A model generated the notes under the pieces. The model had not been told where the DNA came from. It saw only the letters and a program-made list of their open reading frames with translations, and ran no database searches. A stretch of 64,000 nt of DNA from an uncultured Flavobacteriales bacterium (GTDB lineage Bacteria > Bacteroidota > Bacteroidia > Flavobacteriales > CAJXXR01), in assembly GCA_913063375.1 (NCBI GenBank), contig CAJXXR010000005.1, forward strand, positions 1-64,000. Direction: 5' to 3'. Both the position numbers and the translations under genes were made by a program. This document shows, in pieces, positions 1 to 9,527 of the stretch. Position 1 is the first letter of the stretch. The number at the start of each line of letters is the position of its first letter.

Positions 1-41
1 GTTGGACTTGGTGCAAATCTTACTCTTACTCGTTTTTCCAT
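1..41 (-). CDS. gltX: Glutamyl-tRNA synthetase, N-terminal fragment (gene runs off the left edge)
   Basis: Only the first 13 codons are inside the window. Read on the minus strand from the ATG at 41-39 they give MEKRVRVRFAPSP, the characteristic N-terminus of bacterial GluRS, just before the HIGH-type ATP-binding motif, which would lie outside the window. The enzyme charges tRNA-Glu (and in GatCAB organisms also tRNA-Gln, which fits the gatA gene at 24.4 kb). A perfect -7 promoter element lies 19 nt upstream of the ATG. Plus-strand reading frames over the same bases are shadows. Identification rests on a short but very typical sequence. Confidence 0.85.
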   Translation of the reverse strand, partial: MEKRVRVRFAPSP

Positions 42-60
42 CTTGTATGATAATGAGCAG

Positions 61-68
61 CAAAAATA
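61..68 (-). promoter_or_regulatory. -7 promoter element of gltX
   Basis: Minus-strand TATTTTTG matches the Bacteroidota -7 consensus TAnnTTTG and lies 19 nt upstream of the gltX ATG, giving a leader of roughly 15 nt. No good TTTG -33 element was seen at 19-21 nt spacing. The rest of 42-270 is the divergent space between gltX and the M16 peptidase gene and holds nothing else recognisable. Confidence 0.55.
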
Positions 69-270
69 AGTTTATCCAAAGAATTAAGGAAATAATTAGC
101 CCAATAGTAGACGAAATGTATAAAATCAGCTTATTTCTTCCTCAAAAAGAGACCTTTAGACAGTTAAGAATAGCTATCTCAGAATCTTAAGTTATCCTTA
201 ATCCAATTTATTGAATTAAATTTGAGACGCTTCAATCAAAACTGAGCCATCAATTTAGAATTGTACCATC

Positions 271-3174
271 ATGAAAAGGATCCTCTCTCTTTTAAGTCTA
301 CCTCTTTTTACCCTTTTCTTTTTCGCATGTGAAGAAGAAAAGAAAGCTGAAAAGGTATACCAACCAATTGTTGAAAGTCAGCACCCTTTCAATGCCAAGA
401 TCTACACCTTAGAGAATGGCCTTACCGTTTGCCTTTCGGTCAACAAAAAAGAACCCAGAGCGCATACCTTGATCGGTGTAAAAACAGGTTCCAAAAACGA
501 TCCTTCACAAGCTACAGGATTGGCGCACTATCTAGAGCACATGCTTTTCAAAGGGACCTCCAAATTTGGAACCTCCAACTGGGAAGCCGAGAAGGTTTAT
601 CTAGATACTATATCGGACCTCTACGAATTACACAGGTCTACAACAGATTCTCTTGAACGCTATACCATCTATCAGGCTATTGACAGCCTTTCCTATATCG
701 CATCTGGATTTGCAATAGCCAATGAATACGATAAAATGAATGCCGAATTGGGCGCTCAAGGAACCAATGCTTATACTTCTATGGATGAAACGGTATATAC
801 CACAGATATACCGGTATCCGAATTGGAGAAATGGATGAAGATAGAGTCCGAACGCTTCAGCGAATTGGTCTTAAGACTTTTTCATACCGAGATTGAAGCC
901 GTTTATGAAGAATTCAATATTGGTCAGGATAGCGACGATGAGAAGGCCTATGATGCCGTAATGGAATCGCTATTCAAAAGACATACCTACGGAACGCAAA
1001 CAACCATAGGCAAGGGAGAGCATCTAAAAAATCCTTCCCATGAGGAGATACAAGCCTATTTCAAAAAGTATTATGTGCCCAACAATATGATTGTTTCCAT
1101 ATCTGGAGATATCAATATAGATAGCACTATAGCTTTGGTGGATAAATATTTTGGAACGTATTCAGCCACCGAAGTACCCAAATACTCCTTTAGCCCAGAA
1201 GATGAACAAAGAAAGGCAGATACCCTTTCCGTTTTCGGAAAAGAAGCAGAGTATGCCTACCTAGCCTACCGACTGAATGGTGCACAGGAAAAAGACCGCA
1301 TATATTTGGAACTATTAGATGGCATTTTGAACAATGGTAGTGCCGGTTTAATAGATCTGAATCTTTTAACAAAGCAGAAGGTTTTGGATGCATGGACCTA
1401 TGCAATGGTAAACCATGACTACAGCATGCTATTGATGGCTGGATATCCAAAACGCAGGCAATCGCTAGAACAAGTTTCTGATTTACTGCATCAGCAAATT
1501 GAAAAAATTAAAAAAGGAGATTTTCCAGATTGGCTACCTCAGGCAGTTGTCAAAAATAAAAAGCTACAAGCCATAGAAGGCATGAAGGAAAATAGAGAGA
1601 GAGCTAGCCAAATGCTCTATGCTTATATCAATGATACCGGTTGGGAGCAAGAAGCCAACTTATTCAATGAAATGGCGAAAATTTCTAAGGAGGATATCGT
1701 AAAGTTTGCGAATGAGCGATTAACCAACAACCATGTCTTGGTCTATAAAAGAACTGGAGAACGAGATCCTTTTAAAGTATCCGCACCAGAAATTAGCCCT
1801 ATTCAATTGAATAAAGAGGCAAATTCTTCCTTTTATACCGAGCTAGCAAAAATGGAATCCAAGGAGGTGACTCCTCAATTTTTAGAGTATAAAAAGGAGA
1901 TTAAGCAAACAACCATAGGCCAAAACCTAAAAATCAATACCGTTTCAAATACGGAGAACGAGTTATTCTCCCTTCATTATGTTTTTGATTTTGGAAAATG
2001 GTCCGATAAAGAATTGGCCCTAGCCATAGAATACCTTCCTTACTTAGGCACACAAAAATACAGCGCAGAAGAATTAAATGAATTTTTCTTCCAAAAAGGA
2101 TTACAGTTTGAAGCGAAGGCAAGTACCAATCAAATTATATTTAGCATTAGAGGATTGGAATCTTCTTTGAATCACGGATTGGAGATGATGGAGCATATTG
2201 TGAAAAATGTGCAGCCCAACAAGAAAAAATATACGGAGCTCGTTAGCCATAAACTGAAAAAATTTACGGATGCCAAACTAGACAAAACCCATCTTTTATG
2301 GAGAGGTATGGTGAATTATGTAAAATACGGTTTCGACAATCCTGAAAACTTTGTATTCACCAAATCTCAACTTCGAAGCCTACAACCTACTACCTTAACA
2401 AATAAGCTGCATGAGATATTCAATTATCCACATGAGGTATTCTATTACGGGTCTAGTAGCGCAAAAGAATTGGCTCCAAAAATAAAACAGTACCACAATT
2501 TACCAGAAGATTGGAAAAGTGTCCCGGAAGAAAAATCATTCAGCAAAAATGAAGAAGACTACGATGTCTATTTCTTGCACCATGATATGGTACAATCGGA
2601 AATAATATTCCTCGCGGACAAAGGAAAATTTGACGCCGAAAAATTGGGATTCGGGACCTTATTTAATGAATACTTGGGAAGTCTTACCTTCAGAGAAGTT
2701 AGAGAATCGAAAGCCTTAGCCTATAGTTGCTATACCAGTTATTCTTCTTCTCCTAGAAAGGACTACTCAGACTATGTATTGGCCTATATAGGTACCCAAT
2801 CTGATAAGTTTGATTCAGCAGTAAACGCTATGTTTGAATTACTTAAAAGTAGCCCAGACAATACTTCCATGTTTACTGAATCTAAAACTAAAGTTTTAAA
2901 AAGTATTGCGAGCAATAGGACCACTGGAGAAGATATTTTCTGGAACTATTTGAAAAACAAGCAAAAAGGCATAGATATTGATACCAAACGTCTGGTCTAT
3001 CAATATACCAAGGATATAGAAGAGGATGAATTTACGAGGCAGTTTGATGAATTCGTAGTACCTTCCGCCTTCAAAATCATAGTGATAGGGAACAAAGAGC
3101 AGCTCAATACCGAGCAACTAGACCGCTTTGGCAAGCTCAAAGAACTCTCTATTTCTGATATTTTAAGCTATTAA
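271..3174 (+). CDS. M16 family zinc metallopeptidase, lipoprotein
   Basis: 967 residues: the two-halved architecture of M16 (insulinase/pitrilysin) peptidases with about 220-230 residues per domain. The inverted zinc motif HxxEH is seen as H86-Y-L-E89-H90 in GLAHYLEHMLFKG, and the Glu-rich segment near residues 208-214 (EAVYEEF) fits the region of the third ligand. The N-terminus is a lipoprotein signal ending FFFAC with Cys20 as likely lipidated residue, so it should sit in the periplasm or outer membrane and degrade peptides. A paralogue with the same layout lies at 33588-36506. The ATG follows a 230-nt divergent gap, and a small lipoprotein gene begins 10 nt after the stop. Confidence 0.92.
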   Translation: MKRILSLLSLPLFTLFFFACEEEKKAEKVYQPIVESQHPFNAKIYTLENGLTVCLSVNKKEPRAHTLIGVKTGSKNDPSQATGLAHYLEHMLFKGTSKFGTSNWEAEKVYLDTISDLYELHRSTTDSLERYTIYQAIDSLSYIASGFAIANEYDKMNAELGAQGTNAYTSMDETVYTTDIPVSELEKWMKIESERFSELVLRLFHTEIEAVYEEFNIGQDSDDEKAYDAVMESLFKRHTYGTQTTIGKGEHLKNPSHEEIQAYFKKYYVPNNMIVSISGDINIDSTIALVDKYFGTYSATEVPKYSFSPEDEQRKADTLSVFGKEAEYAYLAYRLNGAQEKDRIYLELLDGILNNGSAGLIDLNLLTKQKVLDAWTYAMVNHDYSMLLMAGYPKRRQSLEQVSDLLHQQIEKIKKGDFPDWLPQAVVKNKKLQAIEGMKENRERASQMLYAYINDTGWEQEANLFNEMAKISKEDIVKFANERLTNNHVLVYKRTGERDPFKVSAPEISPIQLNKEANSSFYTELAKMESKEVTPQFLEYKKEIKQTTIGQNLKINTVSNTENELFSLHYVFDFGKWSDKELALAIEYLPYLGTQKYSAEELNEFFFQKGLQFEAKASTNQIIFSIRGLESSLNHGLEMMEHIVKNVQPNKKKYTELVSHKLKKFTDAKLDKTHLLWRGMVNYVKYGFDNPENFVFTKSQLRSLQPTTLTNKLHEIFNYPHEVFYYGSSSAKELAPKIKQYHNLPEDWKSVPEEKSFSKNEEDYDVYFLHHDMVQSEIIFLADKGKFDAEKLGFGTLFNEYLGSLTFREVRESKALAYSCYTSYSSSPRKDYSDYVLAYIGTQSDKFDSAVNAMFELLKSSPDNTSMFTESKTKVLKSIASNRTTGEDIFWNYLKNKQKGIDIDTKRLVYQYTKDIEEDEFTRQFDEFVVPSAFKIIVIGNKEQLNTEQLDRFGKLKELSISDILSY

Positions 3175-3184
3175 GAAAGCATAC

Positions 3185-3628
3185 ATGAACAAATATCTTT
3201 TATTCAGTCTGGCTATTTTTTGCTCCTTGCTGAGTTTCTCTTGTAAATCGGGAAAATCTATGCAAAATAAGGTCCAGATTGTGGAGAATAATTATGTGGT
3301 ACGCTATTCAGGAATGGGTAGAACACGAATGATTCAATTTGACATCCAATATAATCTGGAGAAGAATCAATCCATTTCCGAACCAAAACTGGTGATTGGA
3401 TCTCACAATTTCCCACTGAAATTTATTCAACGAGAAGATAAAAAGTGGCTTGTAGGAAATTATAGCCAAATAAAAGAAGCTGGTCAATACACTGAATTTT
3501 CGGACGAAGGTGTTTTTGAATCTGCTCCATTTGAAGAAAGCTTCCTACAATTGCTGATCAACAATAAAGTAGTTGAAATACCAGTAGGATCATTTACCAA
3601 ACAAGAAGCCACCAATTTAATCCCATAA
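3185..3628 (+). CDS. Small lipoprotein of unknown function
   Basis: 147 residues. A hydrophobic leader ends in LSFSC, giving a lipobox with Cys20; the rest is short, charged and predicted beta-rich with no domain I recognise. It begins 10 nt after the M16 peptidase gene, so the two are probably cotranscribed and the product may work in the same compartment. The next gene starts 36 nt downstream. No catalytic motif was seen; function unknown. Confidence 0.75.
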   Translation: MNKYLLFSLAIFCSLLSFSCKSGKSMQNKVQIVENNYVVRYSGMGRTRMIQFDIQYNLEKNQSISEPKLVIGSHNFPLKFIQREDKKWLVGNYSQIKEAGQYTEFSDEGVFESAPFEESFLQLLINNKVVEIPVGSFTKQEATNLIP

Positions 3629-3664
3629 AAAACCCCTTTTATAAAGATAATCCCCCCTAATCTT

Positions 3665-6600
3665 ATGAAAAAAATCTCCATAATTGCCAGCTTAATGCTT
3701 CTAGCAGGTGCTAGCTACCTTTACTTTAGCCCAAGTGAAGCTGAATTAAAAGCAGAAAGCAGAGCAGCCTATGCTGACTATATAAGTAATCACGAATTTA
3801 GTCAGCGAGAGCACATGGCTAAAGCGGAATTAAAAAAAATCCCTAAAAAAGATCGTCCAGATTTAGCAGCTGAATTGGATTTCCTTCTAACGATGGACCC
3901 AGCCCTAAAGAGACCAGCTCCTGAGCGTATCACAGAATTCCTAAGAAACAAAGCACTCAACAATACCAATAGTCAAGCAAAAGCAATGGCGCAGCCTCCA
4001 GGATCTGAAACTTTCCCATGGGAAGATCGTGGACCAAATAATGTAGCTGGTAGAACCCGTGCCATGATGTTTGATCCTAACGACAGTACCTATGCCAAAG
4101 TATGGGCTGGTGGTGTTTCTGGTGGACTATGGTACAATGACAATATTTATAGCGCTACCTCAGAATGGCATGGCGTAAGTCAACTATGGGAGAATATCCC
4201 AATTTCAGCCATCTGTGCTGACCCACAAGATTCACAAGTATTTTATGTAGGTACCGGTGAAGGATTTGGTGGAAGATCTACGGTAGGTGCTGGGATTTGG
4301 AAATCTTCAGATGCTGGAACTACTTGGACACTGCTACCCAGTACTACTGACTACAAAATAATAAATGACCTTATTGTTCGTGAAGAAGGAGATACAAGTG
4401 CATTGTATGTAGCCTCAGATAGAATGGGTGGTTATAATGGTGCTAGCTTTGGAGATAGAGGTATATTCAGATCTACAGATGGTGGAACTACATTTACTGA
4501 AATTGAGGCTAATGGTTCTTCACTTCACAGTCCATCTGACTTTGAACTAGGCGTAGACAACACACTTTGGATTGCTACAGTAGGAGCAGGCGCAAAGATT
4601 TACTCTTTAGCCGATACGGTAAATGCAACCTTAGATCAAAAAAATACGCTACTTGGTGGAGACCGTGTTGAAATAGCCACAGCTCCTTCAGATAGTAACT
4701 ATGTATACGCCATTATTGAATCTGCGACAAAAGTAGGTAAAATAATACGTACTACAGACCACGGAACAACTTGGGAATCATTATCAGAGCCAAACGATAT
4801 AGATAATGGTATTGACGCAGACGATTTCAGTAGAGGTCAAGCTTGGTACGACCTTATTATACAGGTTGACCCAAATGATAAAGAAGTAATTATAGCAGGT
4901 GCCGTTGACCTTTTTCGCTCTGCGAATGGAGGAACTTCTTGGTCTCAGATATCCCACTGGTGGGGATATGTTTACCCCGAAGTACACGCCGATCAACACA
5001 ATATACTATTCAAACCGGGATCTTCAGATACCTGTTTGTTTACAAACGATGGTGGGGTTTACTATACAAATGAACTATCATATCCTAACCCTAGTTTCTC
5101 AGCCAGAAATAAGGAATACAATGTAACTCAGTTTTATTCTTGTGACCTTCATCCAGACTCCCTATCAAACAACTATATAGCTGGAGCACAAGATAACGGA
5201 ACACAAAAATTCACCAGTGCTGGAATGAATGCTACTGAAGAGATTTATGGTGGTGACGGTGCTTACTGCTTCATAGACCAACAGGATGGAGATACCTATA
5301 TTGCGTCTTACACATATGCCAACTACTATATTTCTAACAACAGTGGAAATAACTGGAATGGACTATTGAACAAAGATGAAGGAGCATATTTCATCAATCC
5401 TGCAGGATACGATAGTAAGGTAGGTATGTTATATGCAACACGTACAGCTGGTGATATCTTTAGAGCCTCTACCAGTGGAGTTGATACAATGTATATCTCA
5501 GGGATGGCAAAATCTACCCACTTCTCAATTTCTCCCTATGGAGATGAGGACACTTCTAATATCTTTATTGGTACAGTGAATGGACAAATCTATAAAGTAG
5601 AGAATGCTAGTGACTCGACTTTTACATTTTCTGAAATTTCTGGAAATGCTATGCCAAGTGGAAGTGTTTCTTGTATTGCTATCGGAAGTAGTGATGATGA
5701 ACTTTTAGCTACTTTCAGTAATTACGGTGTAAACTCTGTATGGTACACAAATAATGGGGGAGACAACTGGACCAATGTAGAAGGAGATCTTCCAGATATG
5801 CCAGTAAGATGGGCTCTTTTTAACCCTGCAAACTGGGGAGAAGTAATCCTAGCAACAGAATTAGGTATTTGGGCAACACCAAGTATTCAATTGCCTACTG
5901 TGGAATGGACCCAATCTATCAACGGTATAGAGAATGTTCGTGTAAACATGCTTCGAACGAGACCTTCAGACAACCAAGTTGTTGCCGCTACATATGGTAG
6001 AGGTCTATTTACAAGTAATGGATTTAACGAGGCTTATGCACCAGTTGCCATTGCCGTAGCTACAGACACAACACTTTGCATTGGACAACAAACACAGTTA
6101 AAAGATATTTCTAGTTATATAGTAGATGAAAGAGAATGGATCATCACTCCAAATTCTGGATTTGAATATATGTATGCAACTGATTCAGCATCACAATATC
6201 CTACCGTGAAATTTACTGAGGAAGGTGACTATACTATTAAATTGGTAGTGAACAATTCCAATGGATCTGACTCTGTAATTCTAGAAGATTATATCATTGT
6301 TCTGGATATGGCAGGATCTATTATCCATACGAATTCTGGTCCAGATGAATTGAAAGCCAGTATTGATGGAGCCTCTTATCAATGGATTAAAAATGGATTT
6401 AACATCAATGGCGCAACAGATCAGACTTACTACCCAACGGAAAATGCAACCTACCGTGTAGAGATAGAATTAGAGGGTTATTGTAAAAAGAAATCTCCAA
6501 GCTATAATTTGGAAAACCTAGACCTTGAAGATCAAGACTTATCTTCCCTAGATTTATGGTTCTCTAAAAATTTAGAAAGCATAATCCTTAGTGGATCTGA

Positions 6601-6778
6601 AGGTTATGACTTTAGCAATTGTCAAATGACAGTATCGGATACACAAGGAAGACTAGTATTCAATGGTGAAATAGAGGAAACCGAAATCTCTATGAGTCAT
6701 TTAAAGGCTGGTATTTATATTGCCCTTATTACGAAAGGTGAAAAGCAAATTGCACATACCAAGTTTGTTATTCAATAA
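3665..6778 (+). CDS. Secreted Asp-box beta-propeller protein with PKD-like domain and T9SS type A C-terminal signal
   Basis: 1037 residues with an N-terminal signal peptide. Residues of about 110-830 carry repeated Asp-box motifs of the S-x-D-x-G-x-x-W type (SSDAGTTW, STDGGTTF, TTDHGTTW, SANGGTSW, TNNGGDNW), which mark sortilin/VPS10-like or BNR-like propellers. A PKD-like segment (about 835-925) and an Ig-like segment (about 930-970) follow. The last 75 or so residues end in a type A sorting domain (LKAGIYIALITKGEKQIAHTKFVIQ region), so it is expected to be exported by the type IX system and attached to or released from the surface. No catalytic residues were identified; binding or adhesion is an inference. 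Confidence 0.88.
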   Translation: MKKISIIASLMLLAGASYLYFSPSEAELKAESRAAYADYISNHEFSQREHMAKAELKKIPKKDRPDLAAELDFLLTMDPALKRPAPERITEFLRNKALNNTNSQAKAMAQPPGSETFPWEDRGPNNVAGRTRAMMFDPNDSTYAKVWAGGVSGGLWYNDNIYSATSEWHGVSQLWENIPISAICADPQDSQVFYVGTGEGFGGRSTVGAGIWKSSDAGTTWTLLPSTTDYKIINDLIVREEGDTSALYVASDRMGGYNGASFGDRGIFRSTDGGTTFTEIEANGSSLHSPSDFELGVDNTLWIATVGAGAKIYSLADTVNATLDQKNTLLGGDRVEIATAPSDSNYVYAIIESATKVGKIIRTTDHGTTWESLSEPNDIDNGIDADDFSRGQAWYDLIIQVDPNDKEVIIAGAVDLFRSANGGTSWSQISHWWGYVYPEVHADQHNILFKPGSSDTCLFTNDGGVYYTNELSYPNPSFSARNKEYNVTQFYSCDLHPDSLSNNYIAGAQDNGTQKFTSAGMNATEEIYGGDGAYCFIDQQDGDTYIASYTYANYYISNNSGNNWNGLLNKDEGAYFINPAGYDSKVGMLYATRTAGDIFRASTSGVDTMYISGMAKSTHFSISPYGDEDTSNIFIGTVNGQIYKVENASDSTFTFSEISGNAMPSGSVSCIAIGSSDDELLATFSNYGVNSVWYTNNGGDNWTNVEGDLPDMPVRWALFNPANWGEVILATELGIWATPSIQLPTVEWTQSINGIENVRVNMLRTRPSDNQVVAATYGRGLFTSNGFNEAYAPVAIAVATDTTLCIGQQTQLKDISSYIVDEREWIITPNSGFEYMYATDSASQYPTVKFTEEGDYTIKLVVNNSNGSDSVILEDYIIVLDMAGSIIHTNSGPDELKASIDGASYQWIKNGFNINGATDQTYYPTENATYRVEIELEGYCKKKSPSYNLENLDLEDQDLSSLDLWFSKNLESIILSGSEGYDFSNCQMTVSDTQGRLVFNGEIEETEISMSHLKAGIYIALITKGEKQIAHTKFVIQ

Positions 6779-6798
6779 GCTTAGGAATATATTCCAAT

Positions 6799-6832
6799 AA
6801 AAAAGCCCTTCCAAATTGGAAGGGCTTTTTTT
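6799..6832. terminator. Bidirectional rho-independent terminator
   Basis: A near-perfect stem, AAGCCCTTCCAA pairing with TTGGAAGGGCTT around a one-base centre, is flanked by an A-tract and a T-tract. It lies between the convergent propeller gene and glyS and can serve both. Confidence 0.9.
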
Positions 6833-6860
6833 GTTTTATACGTATTCAAAAGAACAATGC

Positions 6861-8423
6861 TTATTGAGCTACTGATTCTTTTTTAAGTATTTTCTTCAAG
6901 TGCGTACGCATAGATAACTCGTCTTGAATAAGGCCTCTAAGATCAGCAATCTTAACTCTTGCTTGCTCCATAGAATCTCTATAACGGATAGTTACCGTAT
7001 CATCTTCCATTCCTTCTGGATCTATAGTGATACAGTATGGAGTACCGATAGCATCTTGACGTCTGTAGCGTTTACCAATAGCATCCTTACCATCATACTG
7101 ACAGTTGAAGTCATACTTCATGTCTTCCATGATCTCTCTTGCTTTCTCTGGCAATCCGTCTTTCTTTGTCAAAGGCATAATAGCAACTTGCACTGGTGCC
7201 AACATTGGAGGAATCCCCAAAACAACACGCTTGCTACCATTCACTTCTTCCTCTCTATAGGCATGACACATGATCAATAAAAACATACGGTCCAACCCAA
7301 TAGATGTTTCTACTACATAAGGAGTATAACGCTCATTGATTTCTGGATCGAAATACTGTAATTTTTTCCCTGAATGCGCTTCATGTGCTTTCAAGTCAAA
7401 ATCAGTTCTCGAGTGAATCCCTTCAACCTCTTTAAAACCAAATGGGAATTTATATTCTATATCTGAAGCAGCATTTGCATAATGCGCCAGTTTTTCGTGG
7501 TCATGGAATCTGTAATTCTCAGGATTCAATCCTAAAGACATATGCCATTTATACCTTGTATCCTTCCAGTATTCGTACCATTTCATTTCTTCACCTGGAC
7601 GAACGAAAAATTGCATTTCCATTTGTTCAAACTCACGCTGACGGAAGATAAATTGTCTTGCAACAATCTCATTTCTGAAAGCTTTACCTGTCTGAGCAAT
7701 TCCAAAAGGGATCTTCATACGAGCCGTCTTCTGAACATTCAAGAAGTTTGCAAAGATCCCTTGAGCAGTCTCTGGTCTCAACCAAAGATCACTAGAGCTA
7801 TCAGCAGAAGCTCCCATCTTTGTACCAAACATCAAGTTGAATTGTCTCACCTCAGTCCAGTTTCCAGTACCAGATACAGGACATTTGATTTCCAACTCTT
7901 CAATGAGTGCTTTTAAAGCTTCTAGATCTTCAGCATCCAAATAAGCTGCCATACGCTTTACTGCGTCATTCGCTTTTGCTGCGTATCCAACTACTCTTGG
8001 ATTTGTTTGACGAAACATTGCTTCATCAAAACTTTCTCCAAATCGCTTTTTAGCTTTCTTGACTTCTTTATTTCCTTTCTCTCTTTGCTTTTCAGCATAG
8101 TCTTCAATCAGGACATCCGCACGATATCTCTTTTTGGAATCCTTGTTATCTACCAATGGATCGTTAAAAGCATCAACGTGACCAGAAGCTTTCCAAGTAG
8201 TTGGGTGCATAAAAATAGCGGCATCCAATCCAACTATATTTTCATGCATCTTCACCATAGAATTCCACCAGTAATCTCTGATGTTTTTCTTTAGTTCGAT
8301 ACCCATCGGGCCGTAATCATATACCGCCGCTAAACCATCATATATTTCGCTAGATTGGAATACAAACCCGTACTCCTTAGAATGCGATATTACTTTCTTA
8401 AAAATATCATCTTGCTGTGCCAT
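6861..8423 (-). CDS. glyS: Glycyl-tRNA synthetase (dimeric, class II)
   Basis: 520 residues, the single-chain alpha2 type of GlyRS rather than the two-subunit type. It joins glycine to tRNA-Gly in the cytoplasm. The N-terminus has the GFVFQSSEIYDGLAAVYDYGP signature, the class II motif 2 region reads AFRNEI...RQREFEQMEMQFF, and motif 3 (GIDR-type) appears as TSIGLDRMFLL; the C-terminal anticodon-binding domain begins near PPMLAPVQVAIMPL. The ATG lies only 4 nt after a consensus promoter, so the mRNA may be leaderless. A shared terminator lies just downstream. Confidence 0.97.
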   Translation of the reverse strand: MAQQDDIFKKVISHSKEYGFVFQSSEIYDGLAAVYDYGPMGIELKKNIRDYWWNSMVKMHENIVGLDAAIFMHPTTWKASGHVDAFNDPLVDNKDSKKRYRADVLIEDYAEKQREKGNKEVKKAKKRFGESFDEAMFRQTNPRVVGYAAKANDAVKRMAAYLDAEDLEALKALIEELEIKCPVSGTGNWTEVRQFNLMFGTKMGASADSSSDLWLRPETAQGIFANFLNVQKTARMKIPFGIAQTGKAFRNEIVARQFIFRQREFEQMEMQFFVRPGEEMKWYEYWKDTRYKWHMSLGLNPENYRFHDHEKLAHYANAASDIEYKFPFGFKEVEGIHSRTDFDLKAHEAHSGKKLQYFDPEINERYTPYVVETSIGLDRMFLLIMCHAYREEEVNGSKRVVLGIPPMLAPVQVAIMPLTKKDGLPEKAREIMEDMKYDFNCQYDGKDAIGKRYRRQDAIGTPYCITIDPEGMEDDTVTIRYRDSMEQARVKIADLRGLIQDELSMRTHLKKILKKESVAQ

Positions 8424-8427
8424 GGCG

Positions 8428-8458
8428 CAAAGGTAAAGATACCACCAAGAGATTCAAA
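8428..8458 (-). promoter_or_regulatory. Consensus promoter of glyS (TTTG-N19-TAnnTTTG)
   Basis: On the minus strand TTTG (8458-8455), 19 nt, then TACCTTTG (8435-8428): an exact fit to the Bacteroidota sigma-A promoter. Only four bases (CGCC) separate it from the glyS ATG, so the expected transcript start is at or within a base or two of the start codon. Confidence 0.8.
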
Positions 8459-8750
8459 GCCCGTTTGAATAATAATATTTAAAGCTAGTTTTATATCGTT
8501 TTGCTGTTCAAATAATTAACCAATTTTCCATTAAAAAAAGGCACTCTTCAAATCATAAAAGCCCTAAATAAGTAACAATCGTTAAAAATTTAAAATGTTA
8601 TTGAAATTAAGTAAAAAGCCTATTTTGCTATCCTTTCATTGATAATTAAGTAACTTTTGCCCCTAAATCAGAAGAGATCATTGAAAGCTTTACTGTTACT
8701 GTGTTTTTTTGAATATATTAGTTTTTCATTATAATCATTACCATCAATAA
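8459..8750. other. Divergent intergenic region, glyS / VTC gene
   Basis: AT-rich, with no open reading frame or RNA structure I can support. A plus-strand near-match to the -7 element (TAACTTTTG, one extra T, about 8651-8659) may drive the VTC-DUF4956 pair with a leader of roughly 90 nt. Confidence 0.4.
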
Positions 8751-9527
8751 ATGGACGGATTTAAAGACATACTCAATAGTTTACAGTCTATTTCCCTCAA
8801 GGAAATGGATGGCGTAAGCCTTTTGGATAGAGTCGATACCAAATTCATCCTGAACTTTGATCAATTAGGTACTTTATTGAATAGCCTAAAAGCGTACTAT
8901 TCCGTTCTTAGTATTGAGGGAAAGCGCTTTGCAAATTATGAGACCATTTATTACGATTATGAGGATTTGAGACTTTACAAAGATCATCATAACGGAAAGA
9001 AGAACAGGTATAAAATTAGGCGACGATCATACACTGATTCCGCGCTGAGTTTTCTAGAAATAAAATTCAAAACCAATAAAGGGAAGACCTTAAAATCTAG
9101 AATTGACACGCCAATTAAAGATAGTTTCAATTCATACGAACAATTATTCATCAAAGACAATAGCCCTTTAGATTTTGATTCCTTGACCTATTTCTTGACC
9201 AACAACTTCAAGAGAATCACTTTGGTGAGCAAGAAAAACATTGAAAGAGTGACCATCGATTTCGATATCAGTTTTTCTAAGAAAGGGAAAGAGAAAACCT
9301 TAACCAACCTGGTTGTTGTAGAAATTAAGACACAAAAGGGAGATAAAAGCTCTGATGCTTTAAAGTTTATGCGAAGCAATAAAATTAGTGAAGCAAGCTT
9401 TAGCAAATACTGCACAGGGATTACCCTCTTGTATAAGGGGATCAAGTACAACAATTTTAAAAGTAGATTAATCACATTAAATAAATTACACGAGCATGAA
9501 CGAGTTCTTTGGAGGAGTCCTATTTGA
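8751..9527 (+). CDS. VTC domain-containing protein (polyphosphate polymerase-like)
   Basis: 258 residues, one VTC/CYTH-type tunnel domain. The typical basic and acidic tunnel residues appear as RVDTKF near the N-terminus, KNRYKIRRRSY in the middle, FLEIKFKTNKGK after it and VVVEIKTQKGD near the C-terminus. In yeast the related Vtc4 domain makes polyphosphate from ATP; the bacterial stand-alone versions are little studied, so the reaction here is an inference. It overlaps the next gene (DUF4956) by 32 nt, a strong sign that the soluble domain works with that membrane protein. Confidence 0.85.
   Translation: MDGFKDILNSLQSISLKEMDGVSLLDRVDTKFILNFDQLGTLLNSLKAYYSVLSIEGKRFANYETIYYDYEDLRLYKDHHNGKKNRYKIRRRSYTDSALSFLEIKFKTNKGKTLKSRIDTPIKDSFNSYEQLFIKDNSPLDFDSLTYFLTNNFKRITLVSKKNIERVTIDFDISFSKKGKEKTLTNLVVVEIKTQKGDKSSDALKFMRSNKISEASFSKYCTGITLLYKGIKYNNFKSRLITLNKLHEHERVLWRSPI

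Noticed and set aside
1..190. Plus-strand frames at the left edge (2-190 and 1-69) that could be the end of an upstream gene
   Set aside because: The minus strand of 1-41 reads MEKRVRVRFAPSP, the start of GluRS, with a consensus promoter behind it; the plus-strand frames are shadows and promoter DNA.
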